NCBI GenBank assembly: GCA_964484185.1 | Contig: CAZAEQ010000007.1 | Location: forward strand, 1 to 64,000 | DNA from: F1-120-MAGs238 sp964484185 | Lineage (GTDB): Bacteria; Planctomycetota; Phycisphaerae; Phycisphaerales; UBA1924 | DNA: 64,000 nt | Reading direction: 5' to 3' | Part shown: positions 17,107 through 26,812 of the stretch, piece after piece | How the letters are laid out: each line of letters starts with the position of its first letter | Numbering within the stretch: the stretch's first letter is position 1 | Notes under the pieces: model-generated | Databases searched by the model: none | Told to the model about the DNA's origin: nothing | The model's input: only the letters and a program-made list of their open reading frames with translations | Translations under genes and position numbers: made by a program

Positions 17107-18303
17107 TTATTGCACGACCAGTGGAGTTGTGGCGTCGATTCTGGTCAGTGCTGCGAGCACTCGATCGATATCTGGTATCGTCGTGAACGGTGAAAAGCTG
17201 AGTCGCAAGCCGCCCGAAGTTTCCGTTCCTGCTGCGGAGTGGGCACGGGGCGCACAATGAAGACCTGCGCGGGCGAGGATACCGAATTCATCTTCGAGAA
17301 TGGTTGCGAGTGTGTGCGGGTCGAGAGAGTCGTGTGTGAGCGTGAAAATTCCGACGCGAGCGGCGGGATCTTGCGGACCCAGGATGGTGAACGCGGGGTT
17401 CGCTTGAAGGCCGTGGAACATGTGGGAATTGAGTGCGATTTCGTGGTCGCGGAGCGATTCAATGCGTTGTTCGAGCAGCCATGCGAGCGCTTCAGAAAGT
17501 GCGACGATTCCCGGGGCGTTGTGCGAGCCGGGTTCGTATTTGTCTGGCAATTGAGTTGGCTGGGTGTCGAGCTCGCTTTGCGAGCCTGTGCCGCCTTGAC
17601 GCAGTGAATCGAGGCGATGTTCGATTCCAGGGCGAATGTAGAGCAGGCCAGTGCCGAGCGGACCGAGCAGGCCTTTGTGGCCAGGCGCGGAGAGAAGGTC
17701 AACAAAGAGTTCGTCGATATTGATGGGAACGTGACCCGCGGTTTGCGCGGCGTCGAGGAAGAAAAGCACATTGCGAGCGCGGCAGATCCTCCCGATTTCC
17801 GCGGCGGATTGAATGGTGCCCAGAACATTGCTTGCGTGGGTAAGTGCGACAAGCAACGTGTCGGGCGTGATTGCGGCAGCGATGTCAGCTGGATTCACGA
17901 GGCCAGTAGCGGGGTCGGACTTGATACAGGTCCATTTGATCCCATCTTGCTCCATGTCGCGGATGGGGCGAAGTACGGAGTTGTGATCGAGATCGCTTGT
18001 AATGATGTGAATCGGAGCTTGAGGGTTTTTGCGGCGGGCGTGGCGGACAAGACCTTGAATCGCCAGGTTGTTTGCATCGGTGCAGTTGAGCGTAAAGATG
18101 ACATGATCGGGAGACTTGGCGCCGATGAGCTGGCAGAAGCGCTGGCGGCACTTGCGGATGAGTTGGCCGCCTTCGCGAGCTTCGCGGTAATTTCCGCGGC
18201 CGGGGGTTGCACCTGATTGTGTTACGTAGTTGTGAAGTACTGCGTAAACCGAAGGCGGCTTTGGCAATGAAGTAGCGGCGTTGTCGAGGTAGAGGCGGGT
18301 CAT
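17107..18303 (-). CDS. Cysteine desulfurase family protein
   Basis: 398 aa class V PLP enzyme that removes sulfur from cysteine, with transient persulfide on a Cys, for Fe-S or thio-cofactor synthesis. It shows YLDNAATSLPKP (6-16), FTLNCTDANNLAIQG (70-84), the PLP lysine K210 in SAPGHKGLLGPLGTG, and the catalytic Cys350 in RAGLHCAPRAH. The GHKGLLGP and short Cys loop place it with the SufS/CsdA-like group II (family of TIGR01977). No IscU, SufU or SufE gene is adjacent, so its acceptor is unknown. Confidence 0.92.
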   Translation of the reverse strand: MTRLYLDNAATSLPKPPSVYAVLHNYVTQSGATPGRGNYREAREGGQLIRKCRQRFCQLIGAKSPDHVIFTLNCTDANNLAIQGLVRHARRKNPQAPIHIITSDLDHNSVLRPIRDMEQDGIKWTCIKSDPATGLVNPADIAAAITPDTLLVALTHASNVLGTIQSAAEIGRICRARNVLFFLDAAQTAGHVPINIDELFVDLLSAPGHKGLLGPLGTGLLYIRPGIEHRLDSLRQGGTGSQSELDTQPTQLPDKYEPGSHNAPGIVALSEALAWLLEQRIESLRDHEIALNSHMFHGLQANPAFTILGPQDPAARVGIFTLTHDSLDPHTLATILEDEFGILARAGLHCAPRAHSAAGTETSGGLRLSFSPFTTIPDIDRVLAALTRIDATTPLVVQ

Positions 18304-18325
18304 CTCAGGCGATTGTAGGAATGGA

Positions 18326-19978
18326 TCAATCTGCTGAAGGATTCAGCGTGAGTTCCTGGCGGGCGAGTCGCTCGAAGAGGCCTTGAGGGGCTTCGTTACC
18401 GGTGAACGCGTGAAATTGAGCCTGGGCCTGAGCGATGAACATGGTGAGGCCGTCGATGGTTTTCCAGCCGCGGGATTTGGCACTTTTGAGCAGCGGAGTT
18501 TCGAGCGGGTTGTAGACTGTGTCGAAAATCACCGGCGGGTGCTTGCACTGGTTCATGACTTCGATGGGGATTGCCGACGTCTTTTCGTCAGAGCCGCCTT
18601 GCATTCCCAGCGGCGTGCAATTGATGTAGACATCGCAGCTGCAGATTGGCAATTCGGCGATATTGCCGGCGGCGAACTCAGAGCCGTGGTGTTTAGCCGA
18701 GAGTTCTTTGACAAGCTTTTCCGCCGCAGATTTGGTGCGATTGAAGAGCGTTACATTCGCACCGGCGTGGGCGAGACCGAAGGCGATTGCGCGGGCAGCG
18801 CCACCAGCGCCGACGATTCCAGCATGAATTCCGGAGAGACTGGGAATGACGGATTGGATCGCCCCAACTGCCGCCGCGATGTCGGTGTTAGAGACTGAGA
18901 TTGAGCGATCAGGGTTTACGACCAGAGTGTTTGCCGCACCCACGGTCAAGGCGAGTGGATCTAGTGACCAACCCTGTTCGATGGCGAGCTTCACCAGATT
19001 TTCCTTGTGAGGGATAGTGACCGAGCAACCGGAGAAATCGAGCTTGGGGTGTGCGAGCAGCTCGAGCATGGTGGCTTTGAAGCTGATGTAGGAAGCTGCG
19101 TGGTCTTCACCGCCAGCGATCGGGAGAGGAACGTAGACGGAGTTGATTTTCAGTGCCGCGAAACCTGCATTGTGGACGAGTGGCGACAGGCTTTGGGAGA
19201 CGGGCCAACCGACAATTCCATAGACGCGAGTATCAGTGTTGACGGAGCGAAAGTTGTAGACTTCATTGAGGCGCTGAAGGGTCGGTTGACCGGGGGCCGT
19301 TGCACTGAGTTGATCAAGGCTTGCAAACGTGAGAAAGCCGCCGAACTTGGGAGCCAGGATGCGAGTGATGATTCCGAACTCACCCATTCCCAGTGCAATC
19401 AAGGGTTTGGGGAACGACTGCGCGAGATCGAGAAGTTCGAGAGCATCGCGGAGGGAACGAGCGCGATACGCAACTTTCACGATTTTAGCGGCGGGTTCAT
19501 CCTGGGCCGCCAGTAGACGCCGCGTGAGATCAGCAGGGCGGGTCTGAAAATCGTGGATGGAGAGAATGAGTGAGGTGGCCAAGTCTCGCAACTGGTGCGG
19601 GTGCTGAACCGCGAGGTTGATCTTCTGTTTGATGTTGGCTGAGCGCGTGTATGTTTCGAGTTCGCAGTCGATAAATCGGGGAGGAAATTCGCCGCGGCCG
19701 GAAGCGGTTCCAAGGCGTTCATAAAGAGACACACGCTCCATGTCATCGCCGTCGTAGCTTCCGCCTTCGCGCGCGCTGCGGCAGGTCACGATGCAGGGGA
19801 TCGGTGTCTGAGAAACGAGATTGATTACGAGCCGCTCTTCTGCTTCATTGTCGCTGCCGGAAAAACACTCATCGATCCGGAATTCAACCAGATCGGCGGC
19901 GAGATCGTGAGCACGTTGTGCGGCTTCGAGCGCTTGCGCCAGGTCGTGGACTGTGATTGGGACGCAGATCAGGGCCAT
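18326..19978 (-). CDS. aroDE: Bifunctional 3-dehydroquinate dehydratase / shikimate dehydrogenase
   Basis: About 550 aa fusion of two consecutive shikimate-pathway enzymes. The N-terminal type I dehydratase (about 1-220) has LVEFRIDE, the catalytic His in LSIHDFQTRP, and the Schiff-base Lys in AKIVKVAYRA. The C-terminal AroE domain has YGIVGWPVSQSLSPLVHN, the catalytic Lys in VTIPHKENL, the NTDIAA substrate loop, and the GAGGAARAIAFGL Rossmann motif with FNRT. Start taken at ATG 19978 (MALICVPITV); no Shine-Dalgarno is evident. Such AroD-AroE fusions are known from plants, Chlamydiae and planctomycetes. It lies 35 bp after the flavoprotein gene and may share its transcript. Confidence 0.93.
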   Translation of the reverse strand: MALICVPITVHDLAQALEAAQRAHDLAADLVEFRIDECFSGSDNEAEERLVINLVSQTPIPCIVTCRSAREGGSYDGDDMERVSLYERLGTASGRGEFPPRFIDCELETYTRSANIKQKINLAVQHPHQLRDLATSLILSIHDFQTRPADLTRRLLAAQDEPAAKIVKVAYRARSLRDALELLDLAQSFPKPLIALGMGEFGIITRILAPKFGGFLTFASLDQLSATAPGQPTLQRLNEVYNFRSVNTDTRVYGIVGWPVSQSLSPLVHNAGFAALKINSVYVPLPIAGGEDHAASYISFKATMLELLAHPKLDFSGCSVTIPHKENLVKLAIEQGWSLDPLALTVGAANTLVVNPDRSISVSNTDIAAAVGAIQSVIPSLSGIHAGIVGAGGAARAIAFGLAHAGANVTLFNRTKSAAEKLVKELSAKHHGSEFAAGNIAELPICSCDVYINCTPLGMQGGSDEKTSAIPIEVMNQCKHPPVIFDTVYNPLETPLLKSAKSRGWKTIDGLTMFIAQAQAQFHAFTGNEAPQGLFERLARQELTLNPSAD

Positions 19979-20013
19979 TGAGGAAATGTAGGAAGGCTCT
20001 CGCGGTGAATCGA

Positions 20014-21333
20014 TCAGTTTTTCGCGGCGGCAGTGCCAGCGATGAATCCCGAGGCCCACGCCCACTGGAAATTATAACCGCCAATCTGGCCATCAACATC
20101 GAGGATTTCTCCGCAGAAGTGGAGATTTTTGCAGAGGCGGGATTCGAGCGTGTCGAGATGGAATTCAGAGAGGGGGATGCCGCCTGCGGTGACTTCGGAG
20201 TAAGTAAATCCTCGAGTGCCGGTGATCGGAATCTTGAGATTCGTGAATGTCGTCGCGAGGCGTTTTCGGGTTTCGCGCGTGAGCGAGTGGCACGGAGTGG
20301 ACGCATCGGAACCGGCAAGCGTGGCGAGGATTCGGATAATTCGCTCAGGCAGGTCGGCTTGGAGATCGACGCCTTCAGCGATGTCGTCAAGAGTGCGCGC
20401 AGGTGGTGATTTGTGAAAGCGACGGACGGCGTTGAGAATACTGACATTTCCCGCGGCGGTCAGAAATGTATCCAGTTCTTCGGTGGTGCGGCCGGGGAGG
20501 AAGTTGAGATTGAGAGATGCACCGGGATCGTCGATCTGGGCGTGCTGCAAATGGCGGCTGATGTCCAGCGGGCCTGGACCAGAGAGACCGAAGTGAGTGC
20601 AAAGAGTTGAGTTGGTGAATGATGTGAGTTTTTTGCCGCTGGAGGCAGTGACTTGCAGGGTCATGGGGATTGCGAGCCCAGAGAGTGTCAGCAGCGGATG
20701 ATCGGATTGCACCGTGAGCGGGACGAGCGCGGGCATGATGCGGGGCGTGAGGGTGTGGCCAAATGCTTTTGCGATGGAATAGCCATGGCCATCAGAGCCT
20801 GTTTTGGGGAGACTCTTGCCGCCGGTTGCCAGAATGAGCTTCGTTGTGTGGACGGGCGGGTGCGGCGTAGCTGGGTCGAATTCGATTTGAAATCCATCTG
20901 CGGCAGGCTGGATAGATTGGACGCGAAATGGATGCTCGATTGCGACCTTGGCTCTCGCACATGCCGCAAGAAGTGCATCGAGAACTGTGTGTGCGTCGTC
21001 AGTGGTCGGAAAGAGTTTTCCGGTGTCCTCCGCTTTGAGTTCAACACCAAGTTCCTGAAAGAACGCGACCGTTTGCGGCACATCGAAACGGCGCAGGACT
21101 TTTTTGATCGCGTTTCGACTGGAACCGGAGTACGCGGATTCGGAGATGGCGGTGTGTGTGACGTTGCAGCGCCCGCCGCCGGCTACGAGGATTTTGGAGC
21201 CGAGCTTTTTTGCGGAATCGAACGCGACAATGCGAGCACCAGGCGCGGTGCGACCTGCGAATATCGCGGCCATTAATCCCGCCGCGCCCGCTCCAATCAC
21301 CGCGATATCTAGATGTTCACGAGATTCACCCAC
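20014..21333 (-). CDS. HI0933/YhiN-type flavoprotein (NAD(P)/FAD-dependent oxidoreductase)
   Basis: 439 aa. N-terminal dinucleotide fold IAVIGAGAAGLMAAIFAG (10-27), followed by KKLGSKILVAGGGRCNVTH, the signature of the HI0933 family, and a second FAD motif LILATGGKSLPKTGSDGHGY. The C-terminus GEILDVDGQIGGYNFQWAWA is also diagnostic. These are soluble flavoproteins of unknown physiological substrate. The start is GTG; no better in-frame alternative precedes the Rossmann motif. Confidence 0.92.
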   Translation of the reverse strand: MGESREHLDIAVIGAGAAGLMAAIFAGRTAPGARIVAFDSAKKLGSKILVAGGGRCNVTHTAISESAYSGSSRNAIKKVLRRFDVPQTVAFFQELGVELKAEDTGKLFPTTDDAHTVLDALLAACARAKVAIEHPFRVQSIQPAADGFQIEFDPATPHPPVHTTKLILATGGKSLPKTGSDGHGYSIAKAFGHTLTPRIMPALVPLTVQSDHPLLTLSGLAIPMTLQVTASSGKKLTSFTNSTLCTHFGLSGPGPLDISRHLQHAQIDDPGASLNLNFLPGRTTEELDTFLTAAGNVSILNAVRRFHKSPPARTLDDIAEGVDLQADLPERIIRILATLAGSDASTPCHSLTRETRKRLATTFTNLKIPITGTRGFTYSEVTAGGIPLSEFHLDTLESRLCKNLHFCGEILDVDGQIGGYNFQWAWASGFIAGTAAAKN

Positions 21334-21356
21334 GGGCGAGTGTAGCGAGCGAAGAT

Positions 21357-22310
21357 TCAGCGACGAGTACGACGACGCATCGCGACGGCAGAAAGCAGTA
21401 CCAATGCGGTTGCGGGAGTCGGGACCAGCACACCGTCGGCGTTAATGGTGTTCTCACCCAGGATGCTCGAAGAGATCGAGTTTACGTTGAGATCAAACAG
21501 CACATCAGCGGTCGAACCTGGCGGAATGATCGTTGGAAGCCCAAATGCAAATTGGGGAAGGGCCTGGTTGATATCCTGCGAGTTTGATAGGTCGATGGCG
21601 TTCAGACTTGCAAGAGTTGCGAAGTTGCCGTTGAGCACGATCTGGCCTTGAAGCAATAGTGCGCTGGGGGCGCCCGGAATGTCGAATGCGTTGCCAAGAA
21701 GCGAGAAGGACGCGGTTGTCTGCACGAGCACCGTAGTCGAAAAATCGTAAGTGTTCGCGCCGGTTTGTGTAAATGTACCAATCGACGCGGGGCCCAGCTG
21801 CTGCATGCTGAGTGCAGTCACATCTGCCTCACCAAATGGCAGGGTGACTGGAAATCCCCCGATGAAGGTCGAGTTGGGGGTGCGTGTCCGGAAGCTCTCA
21901 AAACTCAACGTGACGCTCGCGGGGAGTCTGAGGTTGCCGCTGGCGAGCAGGTTGGCATTGAAGTTGGTGACCGCCAAACCACCCGTCGCAGCGTCCATCA
22001 CCAGACCAAAAGTACCCGAAGTGTGTGACGCGGTCTGGCCGCTCAATCCGCCGATGAGCGTCACTGGCACCGAAACGTTTTCGGTGTCGCCAAAGGATCC
22101 GAATATCCCCGGCTTGGTGCGTGTGCCGGTCGGATTGCTGGTCTGATCGTAATTACCGATCAGCGTGCCCGAGGTGTTGATGGTGTTGGTTACTGTGGCA
22201 TCGATTCCGCTGGTTGACTGATTAATGACAAAGTCATAGACCTGCGGCACCGCCTGAGCTGATGCTGTTACGAGCAAACCTGAAACGAGAAAAAGTGTGT
22301 GTCCACGCAT
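21357..22310 (-). CDS. Exported protein with PEP-CTERM-like sorting tail
   Basis: 317 aa. The ATG at 22310 opens a signal peptide (MRGHTLFLVSGLLVTASAQA, cleavage near AQA-VPQ). The body is low in charge, rich in Ser, Thr, Gly and Asn, and looks beta-rich; no catalytic motif is seen. The extreme C-terminus is VPTPATALVLLSAVAMRRRT: a Pro motif, a hydrophobic helix and an Arg cluster, the architecture of PEP-CTERM proteins handled by an exosortase. No exosortase gene lies in this window. A longer frame from a TTG at 22355 is possible but lacks support. Confidence 0.78.
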   Translation of the reverse strand: MRGHTLFLVSGLLVTASAQAVPQVYDFVINQSTSGIDATVTNTINTSGTLIGNYDQTSNPTGTRTKPGIFGSFGDTENVSVPVTLIGGLSGQTASHTSGTFGLVMDAATGGLAVTNFNANLLASGNLRLPASVTLSFESFRTRTPNSTFIGGFPVTLPFGEADVTALSMQQLGPASIGTFTQTGANTYDFSTTVLVQTTASFSLLGNAFDIPGAPSALLLQGQIVLNGNFATLASLNAIDLSNSQDINQALPQFAFGLPTIIPPGSTADVLFDLNVNSISSSILGENTINADGVLVPTPATALVLLSAVAMRRRTRR

Positions 22311-22452
22311 GCCACAAACATGCACCAAGGAAACAATCGTGCCACAAAGTTGCAAAGATTGGTCCGAAAAAGACTGCTTCCGCGGCGACGCGATCTGCAG
22401 TTATGGGGCCTTGCACCGAACTGAACACGATCGCGGGAACTCGACTCAATCA

Positions 22453-23184
22453 CTATTTGCGTTTGTGAATGACCACGGTCGCGGCGAGAACATCATGAAA
22501 CGCCTGCTTCTGCGGGGTGAACGCGATGACCACATAGCCAATGCCAAACGGAAGTGTGGAAAGCAGGCTGGCGAAAAAGCGACCGCTGGCTCGCGTAAAT
22601 GAAATCCGCTCCCCATCGAGTGTCGTTACTTGAAGTCCAAGGGCCCACTTTCCAACCGAGCCCTGCAATGTAGAAGACTCCATGAACGCGTAGTACAACC
22701 ATTTGAAGAGTATTGAGACGACGACAGACAATATCTGTACTTTCATCTGTTCGGGCGTCAGTCGATTGAATCCGAACGGGTCGGCCATGTCGAAGGGCTT
22801 TGGCGTCGCAAGGCTGCTGATTCCTGCCGGATCGAGTGCGGCGGTCCACAGGCCAAATGCGCAGCCAATCGGAAATTGGGCAATAGTGAGAACAATGGTG
22901 TCGATGATGCAGGCGAGAAGGCGAATCCAGAAGCCCGCGTACTTTCTTTCAGATGGCCGCGAAATGGGACCTATTGGCGCAGTCCACGATGGAGAAATTC
23001 GTTGAAAAAGCTCTGCAACTTCCGGGAGCGATTCGCACGATTGCCAGTTGGTGAGCCCCTCGCGCCAAATGAGATCTGTCCGCGCAAGGCGGCCCGTGCT
23101 GACAAACAGGCTAATTTGGTTGGGTGTAAATGGGCCTTCTTGTGGGCCATTTTCGCGAGAGATGTAATAGTGGATAGGGTCCAT
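22453..23184 (-). CDS. GYF_2 and RDD domain membrane protein
   Basis: 243 aa. Residues about 5-55 form a GYF_2-type domain (YYISRENGPQEGPFTPNQIS and WREGLTNWQ). Residues 80-240 form an RDD domain: YAGFWIRLLACIIDTIVL gives the Arg and the Asp-containing first helix, followed by two or three more helices and the GSVGKWALGLQV motif. RDD proteins are integral inner-membrane proteins of mostly unknown role; the GYF_2 part is expected to face the cytoplasm. The ATG has AGGA 6 nt upstream and lies 10 bp after prfA, so the two are probably cotranscribed. Confidence 0.88.
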   Translation of the reverse strand: MDPIHYYISRENGPQEGPFTPNQISLFVSTGRLARTDLIWREGLTNWQSCESLPEVAELFQRISPSWTAPIGPISRPSERKYAGFWIRLLACIIDTIVLTIAQFPIGCAFGLWTAALDPAGISSLATPKPFDMADPFGFNRLTPEQMKVQILSVVVSILFKWLYYAFMESSTLQGSVGKWALGLQVTTLDGERISFTRASGRFFASLLSTLPFGIGYVVIAFTPQKQAFHDVLAATVVIHKRK

Positions 23185-23194
23185 GGAGTTCCTG

Positions 23195-24292
23195 TTAGAG
23201 CAATTCGAGACGGCGCGTAGTCTCGGCCTCGATGAGATCGGTCATGAGTTGTTGCAGGTCGCCGGAAATAATCTCGCGGAGCGAGTATTCGCCGGGCAGG
23301 CGTTCATCGGCGACGATGCCGTCTTTGTAGCGATATGTGCGGACGCGTTCAGATCGCTCGCCAGTGCCGATCTGCGAGCGGCGGGCATCAGTGCGTTCGC
23401 GATGTTTTTTCTGTTGTTCGAGGTCGTAGAGGCGCGTGATGAGGAGGCGTTTCGCTTTGTCGCGATTCTGATGCTGGCTCTTGGACTCCTGCATGCGGAT
23501 AATGATGCCGCTGGGTTTGTGATGGAGTTGGACGGCCGTGGCAACTTTGTTGACGTTCTGGCCGCCGGGGCCCTGAGACGTAGTGACGTTTTCTTCGACA
23601 TCTTTGTCCCAGTCGATTTTCACTTCGACGGCTTCGGGCTCGGGGAGGGCTGCGACTGTGGCAGTTGAGGTGTGAATGCGACCCTGGGCTTCGGTTGCGG
23701 GAACGCGCTTGACGCAGTGGACCCCGGCTTCAAAGCAGAGTTCTGACCAGACGCCGCTTCCTCTGAAGTTGAGGACGGCAGCGCGGACGCCCCCTGCGCT
23801 GGATTCAGGTGTGAGGTCGAGGAGGTCGACCGTCCAGCCTTTCTTGGAGGCATACTTCTGATACATCGCGATAAGGTCTGCACACCAGAGGGCCGCTTCA
23901 TCGCCACCGGTCCCCGCCCGGAGTTCGAGCATGACGGACCCGATTTTGCGGTCTTCAGCTGTCACCAGGTCGGCAAGCATGGTCTTGAGCGTGGACTGGG
24001 CCTGGGCCAGAACTTCTGGAAGTTCTTCTTTGGCCAGCGCGGCGAAGTCTTTGTCGGGTCCGGCGATAGCGGCTTCGAGATCTGTCACTTCGCGGTCGAG
24101 TTTCTGGAATCGGCGGTAGGTTTCGGCGGTGGATTCGATGGCGGCCCGGCGAATGGAGAGGCTTCGGGTTTCCTTGTGATCGGTTTCACCCATGGGGTTT
24201 TCGAGCTTTTCGCAAATAAGTGAGTATTCACGCTCGATGGAATCGAGTTTTTCGAAGACGGGAGCAGGGAGATGAGAACCAACGCGGGGCAT
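23195..24292 (-). CDS. prfA: Peptide chain release factor 1
   Basis: 365 aa. It reads UAA and UAG and triggers release of the nascent peptide. The stop-codon-reading tripeptide PAT is at 198-200 in VKRVPATEAQGRIHTS, and the catalytic GGQ is at 243-245. The PAT motif assigns RF1 rather than RF2, and no frameshift site is present. The residues around GGQ (TTSQGPGGQNVNKVATAV) differ from the common SSGAGGQHVN form and look more like those of GGQ-only rescue factors. Start taken at ATG 24292, two codons inside a TTG-started frame. Confidence 0.94.
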   Translation of the reverse strand: MPRVGSHLPAPVFEKLDSIEREYSLICEKLENPMGETDHKETRSLSIRRAAIESTAETYRRFQKLDREVTDLEAAIAGPDKDFAALAKEELPEVLAQAQSTLKTMLADLVTAEDRKIGSVMLELRAGTGGDEAALWCADLIAMYQKYASKKGWTVDLLDLTPESSAGGVRAAVLNFRGSGVWSELCFEAGVHCVKRVPATEAQGRIHTSTATVAALPEPEAVEVKIDWDKDVEENVTTSQGPGGQNVNKVATAVQLHHKPSGIIIRMQESKSQHQNRDKAKRLLITRLYDLEQQKKHRERTDARRSQIGTGERSERVRTYRYKDGIVADERLPGEYSLREIISGDLQQLMTDLIEAETTRRLELL

Positions 24293-24371
24293 TCCCAAGA
24301 ATACGATGGGAATTGGGTCTGGGCGGCAACCAGCGCTGCGAATCTGTGACAGACTAGTTAAGGAGCGGGTT

Positions 24372-25361
24372 TTGGATAACGCAATTTCGATTCATGGGGT
24401 GCGCAAGACGTTTGGCACCAAGGTCGCAGTTGACAACTTGGACCTTTCGATCAAGATGGGCAGCGTGTGCGGATTCATCGGTCCCAACGGCGCGGGCAAG
24501 ACCACGACAATTCGCATGATCATGTCGATCATCTTCCCAGACTCGGGAACGGTCGAGGTGCTGGGGCGTAAATCCGCCCTTGAGAGCAAAGACCGAATCG
24601 GCTATTTGCCCGAAGAACGCGGCCTGTATAAGAAGATGAAGGTCGGCGCGTTTCTGAACTACATTGCTCAGTTGAAGGGTGTTGATTCTGCGGGAATTGA
24701 CAAAGAGGTGAAGGGCTGGCTCGCCAAGGTGGGCCTCGAGAAGGAATACAAGAAGAAGTGCGAAGAGCTGTCTAAGGGCATGCAGCAGAAGATCCAGTTT
24801 ATTGCCACTGTGATTCACAAGCCAGATTTGGTCATTCTGGATGAGCCGTTTTCAGGTCTTGATCCGGTCAATCGCAAGTTACTGAGACAACTGATTGACG
24901 AAGAGAGCGCGGCGGGGCGGACCATTATCTTCAGCACCCATGCAATGTTTGAGGCAGAGGAGTTATGCGATCAGATCTTCATGATCCATCAGGGCAAGAA
25001 AATGCTGGATGGCCCCCTGCATGGCATTCTCCGCGAGTACGACCCGCATGCGTTGTTAGTTGAACTCCTGGACTTGCAGGATGTGACTTTGCTTCGAAGC
25101 CTCCCTTGTATTGAATCCGTGGACTCAAGCAGGCAGCGCGGCAAGGCGAAAGACCTTTTACAGGTCAGACTTCATAACGGCTCTGATATTCGCGCGGCAA
25201 TGGCGCAGATAGCCGCAGCTGTTCCCGTGAATCGTATTGAACGGCAACGAGCAGAGCTTGAAGAGATCTTCATCGATCTTGTGACCGAGTCTGGTGAAAT
25301 GGATGAGTCTGTACTATCTTCGCTTGCCGGGAAGAGTTCGACACTCGAAGGGGGAGTGTGA
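24372..25361 (+). CDS. ABC transporter ATP-binding protein (NatA-like)
   Basis: About 329 aa ATPase subunit of an ABC-2 type exporter. Walker A is GPNGAGKTT, the signature is LSKGMQQKIQF, Walker B is LVILDEPFSGLDP and the switch His is in STHAMFEAEEL. A C-terminal extension of about 100 residues follows, usual for the NatA/YhaQ group. The start is most likely TTG at 24372: AAGGAG lies 6 nt before it, and the frame further upstream overlaps the divergent prfA leader. The stop overlaps the downstream permease region. Confidence 0.9.
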   Translation: MDNAISIHGVRKTFGTKVAVDNLDLSIKMGSVCGFIGPNGAGKTTTIRMIMSIIFPDSGTVEVLGRKSALESKDRIGYLPEERGLYKKMKVGAFLNYIAQLKGVDSAGIDKEVKGWLAKVGLEKEYKKKCEELSKGMQQKIQFIATVIHKPDLVILDEPFSGLDPVNRKLLRQLIDEESAAGRTIIFSTHAMFEAEELCDQIFMIHQGKKMLDGPLHGILREYDPHALLVELLDLQDVTLLRSLPCIESVDSSRQRGKAKDLLQVRLHNGSDIRAAMAQIAAAVPVNRIERQRAELEEIFIDLVTESGEMDESVLSSLAGKSSTLEGGV

Positions 25362-25363
25362 CC

Positions 25364-26794
25364 ATGCGGACAATTCATGTTGCAGTTCGGGAATTCAAGT
25401 CTGTCGTCTTTACCAAGGGATTCCTGCTGGGAATTCTGCTCGTCCCGGTAATCATGGCGATTGCAGGTTTTGGGGCTGTTCTTGCGGCGAAAGCCAAGGC
25501 TCCGAAGATTGAGGGGCGGGTTGTCATCATCGACAAAAGCAACATCGCAGCGGAGTACGTTACCAATCGTCTGTCGCCGGCAGAACAGAAGGTCGAAGCG
25601 GAGCGCCAGCAGAAAGCCATTCAAGATGCCACAAACAAAGTTCTTGATTCGGTGAATCTCCCAGAAGATCAAAAGAAAGCGGCGCAGGAACAAGTCGCGT
25701 CCAAAGCCGGTTCAGGCGATAAGACTGCAGAGTTCACGCTTGAGAAGATTGACGCTAACTCAGACCTGGAAGCCGTAAAGAAAGACATTCGTGCGTCTGA
25801 CATCAAGGCGAGCAAGACTTCGGACCAGAAACTCCCATTGCTTGCGGCAATTGTGATTCCTGCCGAATCAGTTACCCCCAGGAGTGATGGCACATATGCA
25901 GAACTTGATGTGTATGTAAATCCAAAGCTCGATTTTGAGATTCAACAGCGCATTCAACGCGGTGCGGCCGATGGAGTTGTTGATACAAGACTCGCAACTG
26001 ATCCTCGAATTACAGCAAGCGGACTTGCAGGAAAAGCAATTCGTGACATCCTTGCTCGTCCCGGCACCAATGCCGTCACGGTGACCGCAGATGGTCAACG
26101 AAAGAGCATGGGCCCGATTGCGATGCTCATTCCCGTTGCGTTCATGGTCCTTCTCATGGTTTCAGTCATGACTGCTGGCAGCTACCTGATGACCGCGTTG
26201 GTCGAAGAGAAAAGCAGCCGTGTTATGGAAGTTCTGTTGAGCGCCGTTTCGCCGATGCAGTTGATGTTCGGGAAAATCATCGGACAGATGGCAGTAGGCA
26301 TCATTATCCTCATTGTGTATGGAGGAATGGGAATTGCAGGCCTGCTCACGTTTGCGCTCATGGATCTACTGGAACCGATCAAACTGGTGTATTTCGTGTG
26401 CTTCTTCCTGATTTCATTCCTCACGATTGCGTCGATCATGGCAGCTGTTGGCAGCGCGGTAAACGACATGCGTGAAGCACAAACCCTTCAAGCCCCGATC
26501 ATCATGCTGGTCATGATCCCCTGGTTTGTCTGGTCGTTTGTGCAAAGGGCGCCGAATTCTCCGCTTGCTGTAGCACTGAGTTTCACGCCGCTGGTGAACC
26601 CGTTTACCATGGTTATTCGACTCGGCGGTTCCGAACCCATTCCGACCTGGCAAGTCCTCGTTTCAATTCTCATTGGTGCTGCAACCTCTGCCTTTATGGT
26701 CTGGGCTGCCGCAAAAATCTTCCGCATCGGCGTGCTCATGTATGGCAAGCCACCGAACTTTGCAACGCTGATTCGCTGGATTCGAATGGCCTGA
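25364..26794 (+). CDS. ABC-2 type permease (NatB-like)
   Basis: 476 aa membrane partner of the preceding ATPase. One N-terminal TM (about 15-37), a long extracytoplasmic Lys/Ala/Gln-rich region (about 45-240), then a C-terminal block of five or six helices beginning near PIAMLIPVAFMVLLMVSVMT, with the EEKSSRVMEVLLSAVSP motif typical of the family. Start taken at ATG 25364 because GGGGGAG lies 7 nt upstream; a GTG at 25358 overlaps the ATPase stop. The pair probably exports an ion or small molecule such as sodium; the substrate is not readable from sequence. Confidence 0.88.
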   Translation: MRTIHVAVREFKSVVFTKGFLLGILLVPVIMAIAGFGAVLAAKAKAPKIEGRVVIIDKSNIAAEYVTNRLSPAEQKVEAERQQKAIQDATNKVLDSVNLPEDQKKAAQEQVASKAGSGDKTAEFTLEKIDANSDLEAVKKDIRASDIKASKTSDQKLPLLAAIVIPAESVTPRSDGTYAELDVYVNPKLDFEIQQRIQRGAADGVVDTRLATDPRITASGLAGKAIRDILARPGTNAVTVTADGQRKSMGPIAMLIPVAFMVLLMVSVMTAGSYLMTALVEEKSSRVMEVLLSAVSPMQLMFGKIIGQMAVGIIILIVYGGMGIAGLLTFALMDLLEPIKLVYFVCFFLISFLTIASIMAAVGSAVNDMREAQTLQAPIIMLVMIPWFVWSFVQRAPNSPLAVALSFTPLVNPFTMVIRLGGSEPIPTWQVLVSILIGAATSAFMVWAAAKIFRIGVLMYGKPPNFATLIRWIRMA

Positions 26795-26812
26795 TCGGGT
26801 ACCTCAATCACC

